Source of the DNA: Saprospiraceae bacterium
GTDB taxonomy: Bacteria > Bacteroidota > Bacteroidia > Chitinophagales > Saprospiraceae
Direction: 5' to 3'
Assembly: GCA_020631355.1 (NCBI GenBank)
Contig: JAHDHL010000030.1
Span: forward strand, 13,030 to 60,366
Length of the DNA: 47,337 nt
Below the pieces are notes generated by a model. The model searched no databases and was not told the origin of the DNA. It saw only the letters and a list, made by a program, of their open reading frames with translations. The position numbers and the translations under genes were made by a program. How positions within the stretch are numbered: the stretch's first letter is position 1; each line of letters opens with the position of its first letter. Of the stretch, positions 33,924 to 42,085 are shown one piece after another.

Positions 33924-34508
33924 TTAGAATATTAAGATAGGATTCATTCCGGTACTAATTGAAGAAAGTAGCATCATCACCATTCCCAATATGACAACTG
34001 AGGGCAAGACACCCTCGACACCTCCTTTCAAAATCAATTGTTTCTCAAAATCCTCATCCGATAACTTGGATTTCATCCGCTGGATGATGCGCTTCGAATA
34101 CCGAACATAGATCGCTCCGTTCATCCATCCGCAAATGAGCATAATCCATACCGTTGCTGCGATATTGATGGTTAGTTCATAAGTATTCATCAAAGGGTAT
34201 TCGAATGCCAGGTATATCCAACTAAAAATGGGAATAATGGCGAATTTATTGATGAGTCCACCTGTACTGGCATAAATAAAAGCGATGATAATCGCTACAA
34301 CATAAATCTTCCGATACAACATCCAAGGCAGGCCCAACATCATTTTCAATCCACTGAATGTCATCCATTCCGGATGTTTCCAATTGTCCAGATACCCCTC
34401 AACATTCCTATGGAAATAAATCCTGAGACATCGTTCCATTTCCTTTTCGGCAATGTCTTCCGAACGGATATCCAAATCATCCAGTAAGTCATCCGACGCA
34501 TCACTCAT
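33924..34508 (-). CDS. Multi-pass membrane protein, DUF2628-like
   Basis: 194 residues with an acidic N-terminus (SDASDDLLDDLDIRSEDIAE) and about four hydrophobic segments (VVAIIIAFIYAST; FAIIPIFSWIYLAF; INIAATVWIMLICGWMNGAIYV; LPSVVILGMVMMLLSS). The stretch TFSGLKMMLGLPWMLYRKIY resembles the F..AF.FG..W.LYRKMY core of DUF2628 proteins; function unknown. The start codon overlaps the end of mutS by 8 bp, which indicates translational coupling and co-transcription. Confidence 0.78.
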   Translation of the reverse strand: MSDASDDLLDDLDIRSEDIAEKEMERCLRIYFHRNVEGYLDNWKHPEWMTFSGLKMMLGLPWMLYRKIYVVAIIIAFIYASTGGLINKFAIIPIFSWIYLAFEYPLMNTYELTINIAATVWIMLICGWMNGAIYVRYSKRIIQRMKSKLSDEDFEKQLILKGGVEGVLPSVVILGMVMMLLSSISTGMNPILIF

Positions 34509-37143
34509 CCAATAGCTTTTTCAGTTCATTGAGCTTGAGCATGCATTCAATCGGCGTCATGGCATTCAGATCCAAGTCATTCAATTCCTCCTTGAGTTGC
34601 CCAGCTACAGGGTCAACAGTTTCGAAGATGGAAAGTTGCAGATTGGATGGAGCCTGCATCTGTTGCAGTACCTGTTTGGTTTCTGCTTGTCCATCTCCGT
34701 TATCCGCCAATTTGGTTTCCAACTGTTGGAGGATGACATTGGCCCTTTCCACGATGCTCCTAGGCATTCCTGCCATCTTGGCTACATAGATACCAAAACT
34801 ATGGTTGCTTCCTCCCTCAATCAACTTGCGAAGAAAGATGACCTTCTGCCCTACTTGCTTAATCGCTATGGAGAAGTTCTTGATACGTGGGAATTTCGCT
34901 GCCAATTCATTCAATTCATGATAATGTGTCGCAAACAGGGTCTTGGGTGATGCGATACCATTATCGTGCAAATACTCGGCTATGGACCAAGCGATGGAAA
35001 CACCATCATAGGTACTTGTTCCCCTTCCTATCTCATCCAACAATATCAGTGAACGATCAGATATATTATTCATGATGGAAGCGGTCTCATTCATCTCGAC
35101 CATGAATGTGGATTCACCCGAAGAAATATTATCACTTGCCCCCACTCTGGTGAATACCTTATCTATCCATCCCAGACTGGCGGAAGCTGCAGGAACGAAA
35201 GAACCCATCTGTGCCATCAGGGAAATGAGTGCAGTCTGACGCAACAATGCTGATTTACCTGCCATATTGGGCCCTGTAATCATCATGATTTGTTGCGAAT
35301 CCTTATCCAGGTAAACATCATTAGGAACATATGGAGCATCTATGGGAAGTTGCTGTTCGATTACAGGATGTCGGCCTTGTTTGATATCTATTTCGTAGCC
35401 ATCATTGATGGTTGGTCGGCAATAATTATGCTTGGCAGCGACCTTTGAGAATGACAACAAACAATCCATACGGGCTATCACACTTGCATTGTGCTGGATG
35501 GGTTGGATATAATCCGCCAAATCGGAAACCAGTTTATTGAAAATCTGTTCCTCCAATTCTAGGATTTTCTCCTGTGCCCCTAGGATTTTGGTTTCGAGTT
35601 TCTTGAGTTCATCCGTGATGTATCGTTCAGCTCCCTTAAGGGTTTGCTTACGCACCCAATCCTCAGGAATCAATCCTTGGTTCTTGTATTTATTGGTTAC
35701 TTCAAGGTAGTAACCGAATACATTATTGAATCCAATCTTCAGACTGGCAATCCCTGTTTTTTCTGCTTCGGTCTGTTGGATTTCCACCAATAGGTCCTTG
35801 GCATTTTGGGAGGTATTCCGATAGTCATCCAGTTTTTCATTGACACCATCCGCAATCACTCCACCCTTGTGTAGATTTACGGGTGGTTCGGATATGATTT
35901 CCTTGGCAATCTGTTCCTTGATGAGGGTACAGGGATTGATGGCATCCGCTAATTTGGAGAGGTATTCGTTGCCACTTTCAGAGAGTATTTCCTTGATGGG
36001 AACGAGTGCTTCCAAGGCTCGTTTCAGTTGTACGATTTCCCTAGGATTAATCTTGGCTAGGGCCACTTTTGAAATGATTCTTTCAAGGTCTCCGATTTGC
36101 TGAACGAATTGTTCGATATCGGCTGCTGTCCCTACATTCTTCATGAAATAATCCACTACATCCAGCCTCGACTCTATCGCTTCCTTGGATTTGAGTGGCA
36201 ATACGACCCATTTTTTCAGCAATCTGGCTCCCATCGGAGAAATGGTCTTATCCAGAATATTGATGAGGGGAACACCTGATTCATGATTCGAGTAAATCAA
36301 TTCCAAGTTCCGGATTGTAAAACGGTCCAACCATACATATCGGTCGGGTTCTATCCTAGCAATGGAATTGATATGCTGGATATTCTTATTCTCTGTACTC
36401 GCAAGGTAATGCAGGATGGTTCCCGCTGCAACCTGGGACAATTCCAGATCTTCGATACCGAACCCTTTCAGGGTATTGACCTCAAAATGTCCTAATAATT
36501 TTTCACGGGTATAATCTGTTGTGAATATCCATTCATCCAATGGAAAGGTATAGTACTTATCCCCATATCTTTCCGTAAAATTCTTGGATTTGCTTTTCGC
36601 AAATAATACCTCGGATGGCTTGAATCCCTGAACCAACTTATCCACATAAGAAATATCTCCCTCACTCACCAGAAACTCGCCTGTTGATATATCCATGAAT
36701 GCCACGCCTGCTTGTCCTTTCTTCCCAAAATGGATGGCACAGAGATAGTTATTACTCCTGTGATCCAACAACTTATCACCAGTAGCCACACCCGGTGTCA
36801 CGACTTCCGTCACTCCCCTCTTGACAATCTTCTTTTCCTTACTGGGCTTCTCCAATTGCTCACAAATGGCCACCCTATATCCAGCCCTTACCAAACGGGG
36901 CAGATACATATCCAGCGAATGGTATGGAAAGCCCGCCAACTCAATATCGGAGCCACCATTATTCCGCTTGGTCAGGATGATTCCCAACACTCCTGAAGCC
37001 GTTACGGCGTCCTCTCCGAATGTCTCATAAAAGTCCCCTACCCTAAACAAAAGAATGGCATCGGGATACTTCTTCTTCACATCGAAATACTGCTTCATCA
37101 AAGGTGTAACCTTAGTTGATTTCTTCTTTGTGGATTTTGCCAA
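34501..37143 (-). CDS. mutS: DNA mismatch repair ATPase MutS
   Basis: An 880-residue MutS that recognises mismatches and, with MutL, starts repair. The mismatch-contacting Phe-x-Glu motif is in LLFRVGDFYETFGEDA near the N-terminus. The ATPase has Walker A GPNMAGKS (about residue 624), then the VGASDNISSGESTFMVEM signature, Walker B LILLDEIGRGTSTYDG and THYHEL. Length is normal. The first residues (MAKSTKKKSTKVTPLMKQY) match Bacteroidota MutS, but the start codon is TTG (37143); no in-frame ATG exists before residue 16. A degenerate copy of its first codons and upstream region lies at 39857-40050. It is followed by an overlapping membrane-protein gene. Confidence 0.97.
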   Translation of the reverse strand: MAKSTKKKSTKVTPLMKQYFDVKKKYPDAILLFRVGDFYETFGEDAVTASGVLGIILTKRNNGGSDIELAGFPYHSLDMYLPRLVRAGYRVAICEQLEKPSKEKKIVKRGVTEVVTPGVATGDKLLDHRSNNYLCAIHFGKKGQAGVAFMDISTGEFLVSEGDISYVDKLVQGFKPSEVLFAKSKSKNFTERYGDKYYTFPLDEWIFTTDYTREKLLGHFEVNTLKGFGIEDLELSQVAAGTILHYLASTENKNIQHINSIARIEPDRYVWLDRFTIRNLELIYSNHESGVPLINILDKTISPMGARLLKKWVVLPLKSKEAIESRLDVVDYFMKNVGTAADIEQFVQQIGDLERIISKVALAKINPREIVQLKRALEALVPIKEILSESGNEYLSKLADAINPCTLIKEQIAKEIISEPPVNLHKGGVIADGVNEKLDDYRNTSQNAKDLLVEIQQTEAEKTGIASLKIGFNNVFGYYLEVTNKYKNQGLIPEDWVRKQTLKGAERYITDELKKLETKILGAQEKILELEEQIFNKLVSDLADYIQPIQHNASVIARMDCLLSFSKVAAKHNYCRPTINDGYEIDIKQGRHPVIEQQLPIDAPYVPNDVYLDKDSQQIMMITGPNMAGKSALLRQTALISLMAQMGSFVPAASASLGWIDKVFTRVGASDNISSGESTFMVEMNETASIMNNISDRSLILLDEIGRGTSTYDGVSIAWSIAEYLHDNGIASPKTLFATHYHELNELAAKFPRIKNFSIAIKQVGQKVIFLRKLIEGGSNHSFGIYVAKMAGMPRSIVERANVILQQLETKLADNGDGQAETKQVLQQMQAPSNLQLSIFETVDPVAGQLKEELNDLDLNAMTPIECMLKLNELKKLLDE

Positions 37144-37290
37144 AATGGTATGTTTTAGAGTTGGTTAGCAAATGGAATAAAGGCCCCTAAAGGTAATAAA
37201 TTTGGAGGGATTTATAAGGAATAAGTGGTTACTTATCCCCAACCCAAATCTATCATTATTCCTATGAAAACCTAAAGAAATTTTGCTATT
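37103..37290. repeat. mutS 5' end and upstream region, left copy of a duplicated segment
   Basis: The first ~14 codons of mutS and ~147 bp upstream are repeated, with mutations and short indels, at 39857-40050. The longest shared block is about 26 nt (beginning GAGTTGGTTAGCAAATGG). This is the left end of a probable tandem duplication unit. Confidence 0.85.
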
Positions 37291-37716
37291 ACTACTACTC
37301 CATATGGGGTCTAAAAGAATCTCCTTTGCAAATCCAGTTATAAGCATTCTAGAGGTATCACAAGTTCAATGATAAAATATAAGAATCTGTAGGATTGATA
37401 ATACATTTCCACCATACTGACCAAATGGGTCACCGTCGGATTATTTTGACATGTCCGCCCTATTCTTTAGCGCTCAAATCATTAGGGATTCAATATTATT
37501 TTGTATGTTAAGGGTTAACACTGTATGTATATCTACTTGTACAAAATATTTACAGGAAACTCCACTCAATCTTAGTTTAATGCATGCTTAATTTCATGTA
37601 GATAATGGGCCATCCATTAGTAATTCCATGAAAGAGAGCATCAATAATTATCACTCACTTGCATCATTCACTTGATGCTGCATTTTCTTATTGACAAATT
37701 CTCAAAACTTAAAATC
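37144..37716. other. Divergent intergenic region mutS / multicopper oxidase
   Basis: About 570 bp. The first ~147 bp belong to the duplicated mutS-upstream segment. The rest is AT-rich, with no recognisable gene; a short 6-bp-stem hairpin (GCATCA/TGATGC, 37661-37678) lies 39 bp before the oxidase start. Promoters for both genes must be here, but no exact TAnnTTTG was found. Confidence 0.5.
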
Positions 37717-39657
37717 ATGATGAAACATTTAAATTTGATTTTCATTATTCTACTCTTATCCTTTACATCCTATGCCCAAGATCCCGTCACTTTTGAATTA
37801 AGGGAGATGGCAGATGTACTGGATAATGCGGATTCTGAAGAATTCTATAAAATCCCTGAACTCAAATCCAAAAATGGAAAATTAGAAGTGCACTTATATG
37901 CACATGAAGATGAGTTTGAGTTTGCAGGTGATATGGTAAAATTGAGGAACTATTCTTACGAAACAGATGGGATTACTTCCAAAATACCTGCTCCCTTTGG
38001 CCCGACACTAAGAATCAGTCCATCAGACCGGTTAACCATTATTCTCCACAATGATTTACCTACCGGACCAGACAAGAGTTACTTAGGGTCAATTGATAAT
38101 GGGGCCAACAACAAGAGATTATTCAATAATGCGGGGACTATTAATAGTACCCTGGTAGATATACTTACTACTGGCACGTCCAATAGGATTACGGCGGATA
38201 ATTTGAAAGGGGCAAAAGTAAAAGTCATTACAAGGGGTAAAGAATGGACAGTTTTGGGTAGGGAAGCTTGTACATGTCCTCCGGGACAAGAAGGAACTTG
38301 TGAGTACAAAGATATTGAGTACACTGTTAAGGAGATGTTTAATCCGGGGATTAATAAGAAAGCACTTAGAATCTATGAAACACTCGAGCATTCTGAGGAA
38401 AATCATAATATTCCACATGGCTTCAACAAGACCAATATGCATACACACGGATTTCATGTCAGCCCTTTCCAAGATGACATCCTGAGAGTCGTTCCTCCTG
38501 ATTTCTTCAGTTATTATACCTATGATCTTGTGGATCATACTCCGGGTACGATGTGGTATCATCCCCATGTACATGGTTCTACTGCGATTCAAGTAGCAAG
38601 TGGCATGTCTGGTGTTATTATTATTGAGGATGGGGATTTGAGCCAATACCCAGCCTTGGAAAAAGCTTCTAAGCCTGAACATGAGAGAGTCCTGTTATTC
38701 AACCAAATTGTATATGATGAAGAAATTCATGAGCTACCTGATTTCAATACCCTCATTCGTTCCAAACCTCCTAAGGGAACGACAATCAATGGACAGGTTA
38801 AGCCTGAAATGGCTATTCGTCCAGGAGAAGTACAAAGATGGCGAATGGTACATTCAGGTTACAGTTCTCTTCTTGCCATGTCCTTCCCTAAAGAAGTTGA
38901 AGTATATCAAATTGCCATAGATGGAATTATGTTTGATGAGCCTCGAAGAATATATTCCTTACATATGGCGCCAGGTAACAGATCCGATATTCTAATTAGG
39001 GTACCTAAAGAAACTAATCCGAAGACGATTGATATCAAATCAGTAAGGTATAATCTGGATTGTGAATATTTTCCAAATAAAAATCCCTGTAAAAAGGAAG
39101 CGGGTCCCCGTGACGAAACCCTTATGAAATTAGTGGTTAGTGGAAACAAAATGAACATGAGATTCCCTAGAAGTTTGCCTGGTCCCGGTGCCGGTCATGC
39201 AGATATACCAGATTCGGAACTTGATAATTTAGGCTCACCACGAAAAACAAATTTCAAGACTGTGGGCAAGGGTGAGCAATTTTTAATCAATGGTAAAGAA
39301 TTCGAAGCAGACACCATACACGAGATTCTAACACTAGGTGACGTAGAGGAATGGGAATTATCATCATCCAATAAGAGCCACCCTTATCACATTCATATTA
39401 ATCCATTCCAAGTCACTAAACTTGTTGATGATCAAGGAAGATCTTATAAAGTCGATCCTCCTATTTGGAAAGATGTGGCTCTTATAAGCCCCAAGAGAAC
39501 AACATTTATGCGAACAAGATATCAGAAATATTGGGGTGATTTTGTATTGCATTGCCATATTCTAGCTCATGAGGATATGGGTATGATGCAAAGAATCAGA
39601 ATCCAAAGAAAGAAACCTAAAGCTATAAAGAAAAACCCTGAATTGAAGAAGAGGTAG
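37717..39657 (+). CDS. Secreted multicopper oxidase (laccase/CueO-like)
   Basis: 646 residues from ATG 37717, chosen because it immediately precedes the signal peptide (MMKHLNLIFIILLLSFTSYAQ); the frame extends 45 nt further upstream. All four copper-ligand motifs are visible: NMHTHGFHVSP (about 240), WYHPHVHGS (about 280), HPYHIHINPFQV (about 554) and HCHILAHEDMGMM (about 612), the last giving the type 1 Cys, His and axial Met. It therefore should oxidise a phenolic or metal substrate and reduce O2 to water in the periplasm or outside. An insertion of about 100 residues before the first motif carries a Cys-rich loop (EACTCPPGQEGTCEYKD), and a second pair of Cys lies in CEYFPNKNPCKKE. No T9SS tail; the C-terminus is a basic KKPKAIKKNPELKKR. 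Substrate unknown. Confidence 0.92.
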   Translation: MMKHLNLIFIILLLSFTSYAQDPVTFELREMADVLDNADSEEFYKIPELKSKNGKLEVHLYAHEDEFEFAGDMVKLRNYSYETDGITSKIPAPFGPTLRISPSDRLTIILHNDLPTGPDKSYLGSIDNGANNKRLFNNAGTINSTLVDILTTGTSNRITADNLKGAKVKVITRGKEWTVLGREACTCPPGQEGTCEYKDIEYTVKEMFNPGINKKALRIYETLEHSEENHNIPHGFNKTNMHTHGFHVSPFQDDILRVVPPDFFSYYTYDLVDHTPGTMWYHPHVHGSTAIQVASGMSGVIIIEDGDLSQYPALEKASKPEHERVLLFNQIVYDEEIHELPDFNTLIRSKPPKGTTINGQVKPEMAIRPGEVQRWRMVHSGYSSLLAMSFPKEVEVYQIAIDGIMFDEPRRIYSLHMAPGNRSDILIRVPKETNPKTIDIKSVRYNLDCEYFPNKNPCKKEAGPRDETLMKLVVSGNKMNMRFPRSLPGPGAGHADIPDSELDNLGSPRKTNFKTVGKGEQFLINGKEFEADTIHEILTLGDVEEWELSSSNKSHPYHIHINPFQVTKLVDDQGRSYKVDPPIWKDVALISPKRTTFMRTRYQKYWGDFVLHCHILAHEDMGMMQRIRIQRKKPKAIKKNPELKKR

Positions 39658-39668
39658 TAATTAGGTTT

Positions 39669-39856
39669 TATATGTAGAGTAACTTTCTTGAAAAAGAGCC
39701 TTATCCATCATCCCCTAAGTCTTTCTTTGACTTAGGGGATGTTTTTCTTGAAAAGGAAAGATAAGACCATCTAAAAAAATCTATTTGTAATCTAATCAAG
39801 TCCAACACCTAGTCTTCCAATAGCATCGTATCCTTTACACAGATGATATAGTTCAA
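39669..39856. repeat. Copy of terminator plus collar-gene 3' end (left unit)
   Basis: 39669-39745 matches 41808-41889 (last codons of a lost gene plus terminator hairpin). 39781-39856 matches 42058-42133 with no gap and 6 mismatches in 76 nt, all of them transitions. The order and orientation are the same in both places, but about 140 bp present on the right (41890-42057) are reduced to about 35 bp here. On the minus strand it encodes the collar protein's last residues (LNYIICVKDTMLLED, stop) in the collar frame. Confidence 0.88.
39709..39746 (+). terminator. Terminator of the multicopper oxidase gene
   Basis: A perfect 13-bp stem (CATCCCCTAAGTC, 39709-39721; complement 39729-39741) with a 7-nt loop is followed by five T. 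A degenerate version of the same hairpin lies at 41854-41889. Confidence 0.9.
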
Positions 39857-40050
39857 GTGGAGTAACCTTACCTGATTTCTTTTAGGTGGACTTTGCCAAA
39901 ATGCGTCGTTTCAGAGTTGGTTAGCAAATGGAATAAAGGACCTTAAAGATGAAAGTTCCGAGGGATTCGTAAGGAAAAAATGGGTCTTCATTTACAATTC
40001 GAACCATCATCATGATTATAGAAATCCTAAAAAATTTAGGTTTGGCTATT
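39857..40050 (-). pseudogene. Relic of mutS 5' end and its upstream region
   Basis: On the minus strand TTG GCA AAG TCC ACC TAA (39895 downward) corresponds to the first codons of mutS with a stop at codon 6, then KKSGKVTPL-like codons that stop matching at 39857, exactly where the collar 3' fragment begins. The sequence from 39896 to 40050 matches the mutS upstream region. It is non-functional and marks the junction of a tandem duplication. Confidence 0.85.
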
Positions 40051-40205
40051 GACACTTATAAACAACGCATCTATATTTGTACCACAACTATTATCCTTTA
40101 CAACTAGAAAATATAACCATTTACCAAACAACTCTTCACAACTTTTTATTCCATTTACATTTAGGTTATATCTGGTTTTAGGGGACACTTTATTCAATCC
40201 TGATT

Positions 40206-41567
40206 TTAGGATAACTTTTTAGACAATCTCTTATGATTAAGGTAAGATGTAACTCTACAACCAAGGTAAGGATATTTATAAAGATAGAGGGAAGGATAGT
40301 GTAAATCCAAATTCATTCCTCTATTCGTAGTTAAAATAGATAGTGTAATAAGTTTAGATGGGGAATAATTAAACGAGGCCTCAAAGAATGGATAAAAAAA
40401 AAGTTTTTCATCCTCCGCTAAAATAATATTACCATCAAACACCAAGTTCATTGAAAAGAGTTTATGTAACATTATTTCTTGTTCATGAAATAAGTTTATC
40501 CCGTAAACAAATTTACCTTGATATTCAGTATAAACATTCCATTGGTTAAAGTAGTGTTGATAACTTTGTAACGGGTATAATTGTTTACCAATTGTATTAC
40601 TGTAAATATCTCCAATACTTTCATCTCTATAATCAACATCATTAATGAAAGCAAAATTAAATCCTTTCCCGTAATACCTGAATTCTATTTTTGAATGTAT
40701 CCCTTTCATTCTATTTTTATACTCTGCACCTATCAAGAAAGAAAGTTTATCTTTTATTGTAAGTTCTGGGGAACTAGGATTAGTAGATAGTTGATCAACA
40801 TCCATAAATCTGTATGCTAATTCACCATAGAAAGAAAAATCTCTTGATTCATGCTTAACAGATATGTGAGGAATGAAATTATGTTTTTGACGATATTGAA
40901 CCATTACCAAATCATACAAGCCAATGCCTAATATTGTTTTGGATTTTTGAAAGGCCAATTCTTTACGGATTCCAACATCAAATAACTCATCAACCCCAAG
41001 TCCAATACCGTTATATAAGTCACCGATATAACTCACATTTAATAAAAGACTACTCCACTTCACACTAGCTTTCCCCCCTTGAAAATTAGTGTTTTGTACA
41101 AGTAGACCATTGTTAATCTGCCCATTGAAAAAAGTCCCACCCTCCAATTGATAGGATATGGTTTTGAATGTATCCCTGAAATCTAATCTATAAATAGGGT
41201 ATGCGACAATGTTATTATTAAATGCACCGTAGGAAGCTCCTCTATGTTCCAAAACCAAACCAGCTTTAATATCATATCCTTTTGCAATTTTAGCTACAAA
41301 ATCGAAAGATAATTCTGTTGACCCATGGTTTAGGGGGTTATCTGTTTCTTGTCTTATTGGATGTATCGGCAATGTTTGATATGGAATTCTTTCACCAACT
41401 AAAGCGTCAGGTATTATGACATCTCGATTAATTAGGGGTCTAAGGAGTAGAGATGTAGAGGAAAAATTAAAGTCTATTTTATGTAGTAGGGAATCTAGAT
41501 TCTGGGATTTTAATGTGATTGAAAACATGAAACACAATAGCAAAACACTAAGTATCTTTTTGTTCAT
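40206..41567 (-). CDS. Predicted outer-membrane beta-barrel-like protein, unknown
   Basis: 453 residues with a signal peptide (MNKKILSVLLLCFMFSITLKSQ). The body has alternating aromatic/hydrophobic strands with polar turns (DIKAGLVLEHRGASYGAF; ISYQLEGGTFFNGQINNG; FSFYGELAYRFMD; LFFYPFFEASFNYSP), typical of a barrel. It does not end with a terminal Phe, and no known family is recognised. The gene is visibly more AT-rich than its neighbours and occupies the right unit of the duplicated block, which may mean it was gained separately. Confidence 0.65.
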   Translation of the reverse strand: MNKKILSVLLLCFMFSITLKSQNLDSLLHKIDFNFSSTSLLLRPLINRDVIIPDALVGERIPYQTLPIHPIRQETDNPLNHGSTELSFDFVAKIAKGYDIKAGLVLEHRGASYGAFNNNIVAYPIYRLDFRDTFKTISYQLEGGTFFNGQINNGLLVQNTNFQGGKASVKWSSLLLNVSYIGDLYNGIGLGVDELFDVGIRKELAFQKSKTILGIGLYDLVMVQYRQKHNFIPHISVKHESRDFSFYGELAYRFMDVDQLSTNPSSPELTIKDKLSFLIGAEYKNRMKGIHSKIEFRYYGKGFNFAFINDVDYRDESIGDIYSNTIGKQLYPLQSYQHYFNQWNVYTEYQGKFVYGINLFHEQEIMLHKLFSMNLVFDGNIILAEDEKLFFYPFFEASFNYSPSKLITLSILTTNRGMNLDLHYPSLYLYKYPYLGCRVTSYLNHKRLSKKLS

Positions 41568-41635
41568 TTTTAAGGATTTTATAAATTAAGTAGCGAATTG
41601 AGAGACCTAATACTGAAGTTAGAAAATGATGCACA

Positions 41636-41821
41636 ATGACTACAGATAATGTGTCCTATTTTTTTAATCCTGGTACAACTTCACCTTTACTTCATGATGG
41701 CTAATCTATTACAGTTTATGTAGCAAGAGGTAATTATAGTAACATTTCGAGTGCTTTTAATTCAGGAAACATTGCATCATACTGTTATACAAATGATGAA
41801 GCTAGTCTATATGTAGAATAA
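41636..41821 (+). pseudogene. 3' remnant of an unknown gene with an internal stop
   Basis: A 62-codon frame (VSYFFNPGTTSPLLHDG, stop, SITVYVARGNYSNISSAF...NDEASLYVE, stop) is coherent across a TAA at 41702, which suggests one nonsense mutation in an older coding sequence. There is no 5' part: stops occur just upstream. Its last codons (TAT GTA GAA TAA) have a counterpart in the left unit (TAT GTA GAG TAA, 39671-39682), so the tail of this gene was part of the duplicated segment. The family is not recognised. Confidence 0.55.
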
Positions 41822-41853
41822 CGCTCTAGAAAAAAGAGTCTTCTTGTCCATCA

Positions 41854-41889
41854 TCCCCTAAGTCAAATAAAGATTTAGGGGACATTTTC
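41854..41889 (+). terminator. Degenerate terminator-like hairpin
   Basis: Arms TCCCCTAAGTC (41854-41864) and GATTTAGGGGA (41872-41882) pair with one G-T type change and are followed by CATTTTCA. It corresponds to the oxidase terminator and would have ended the gene whose remnant precedes it. Confidence 0.6.
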
Positions 41890-41904
41890 ATCATTTTTTG
41901 TTGA

Positions 41905-41913
41905 GGGGGGGGG
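41905..41913. repeat. G9 homopolymer
   Basis: Nine consecutive G in an otherwise AT-rich intergenic stretch. It lies downstream of both neighbouring genes, so a phase-variation role is unlikely; length may be uncertain from sequencing. Confidence 0.8.
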
Positions 41914-42023
41914 AAACATACGAGAACTGTCGATGTATCAAGCTTACCTCCTAGGTACTATAGATGACATGCAGGAGGTCTCCAATTTTGTGAAGATGTA
42001 ATGTATTGTAGGAATATTTTGAA

Positions 42024-42057
42024 AATGAGCAGACTTTGGCTTCAAAGTCTGCTCATT
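42024..42057 (-). terminator. Terminator of the collar-domain gene
   Basis: A perfect 14-bp stem (AATGAGCAGACTTT, 42024-42037; complement 42044-42057) with a 6-nt loop, 28 bp beyond the stop codon of the leftward gene, followed on that strand by TTTTC. Confidence 0.8.
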
Positions 42058-42085
42058 CTATTTGTAGTCTAATCAAATCCAACGC

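Larger units (their letters stand above)
39658..40205. other. Gene-free stretch holding terminator and duplication junction
   Basis: Besides the terminator, the collar 3' fragment and the mutS relic, the last 155 bp (40051-40205), downstream of the barrel gene, show nothing recognisable. Confidence 0.6.

Noticed and set aside
39857-40050. A second mutS gene or an independent small gene on the minus strand
   Set aside because: Only about 14 codons are present, with a stop at codon 6 and an abrupt change to collar-gene sequence.
37103-40050. Transposon with the repeated mutS segments as its ends
   Set aside because: The repeats are direct, not inverted, contain pieces of resident genes, and no transposase is present between them.
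41905-41913. G9 tract as a phase-variation switch
   Set aside because: It lies in non-coding sequence downstream of the flanking genes, not in a promoter or reading frame.
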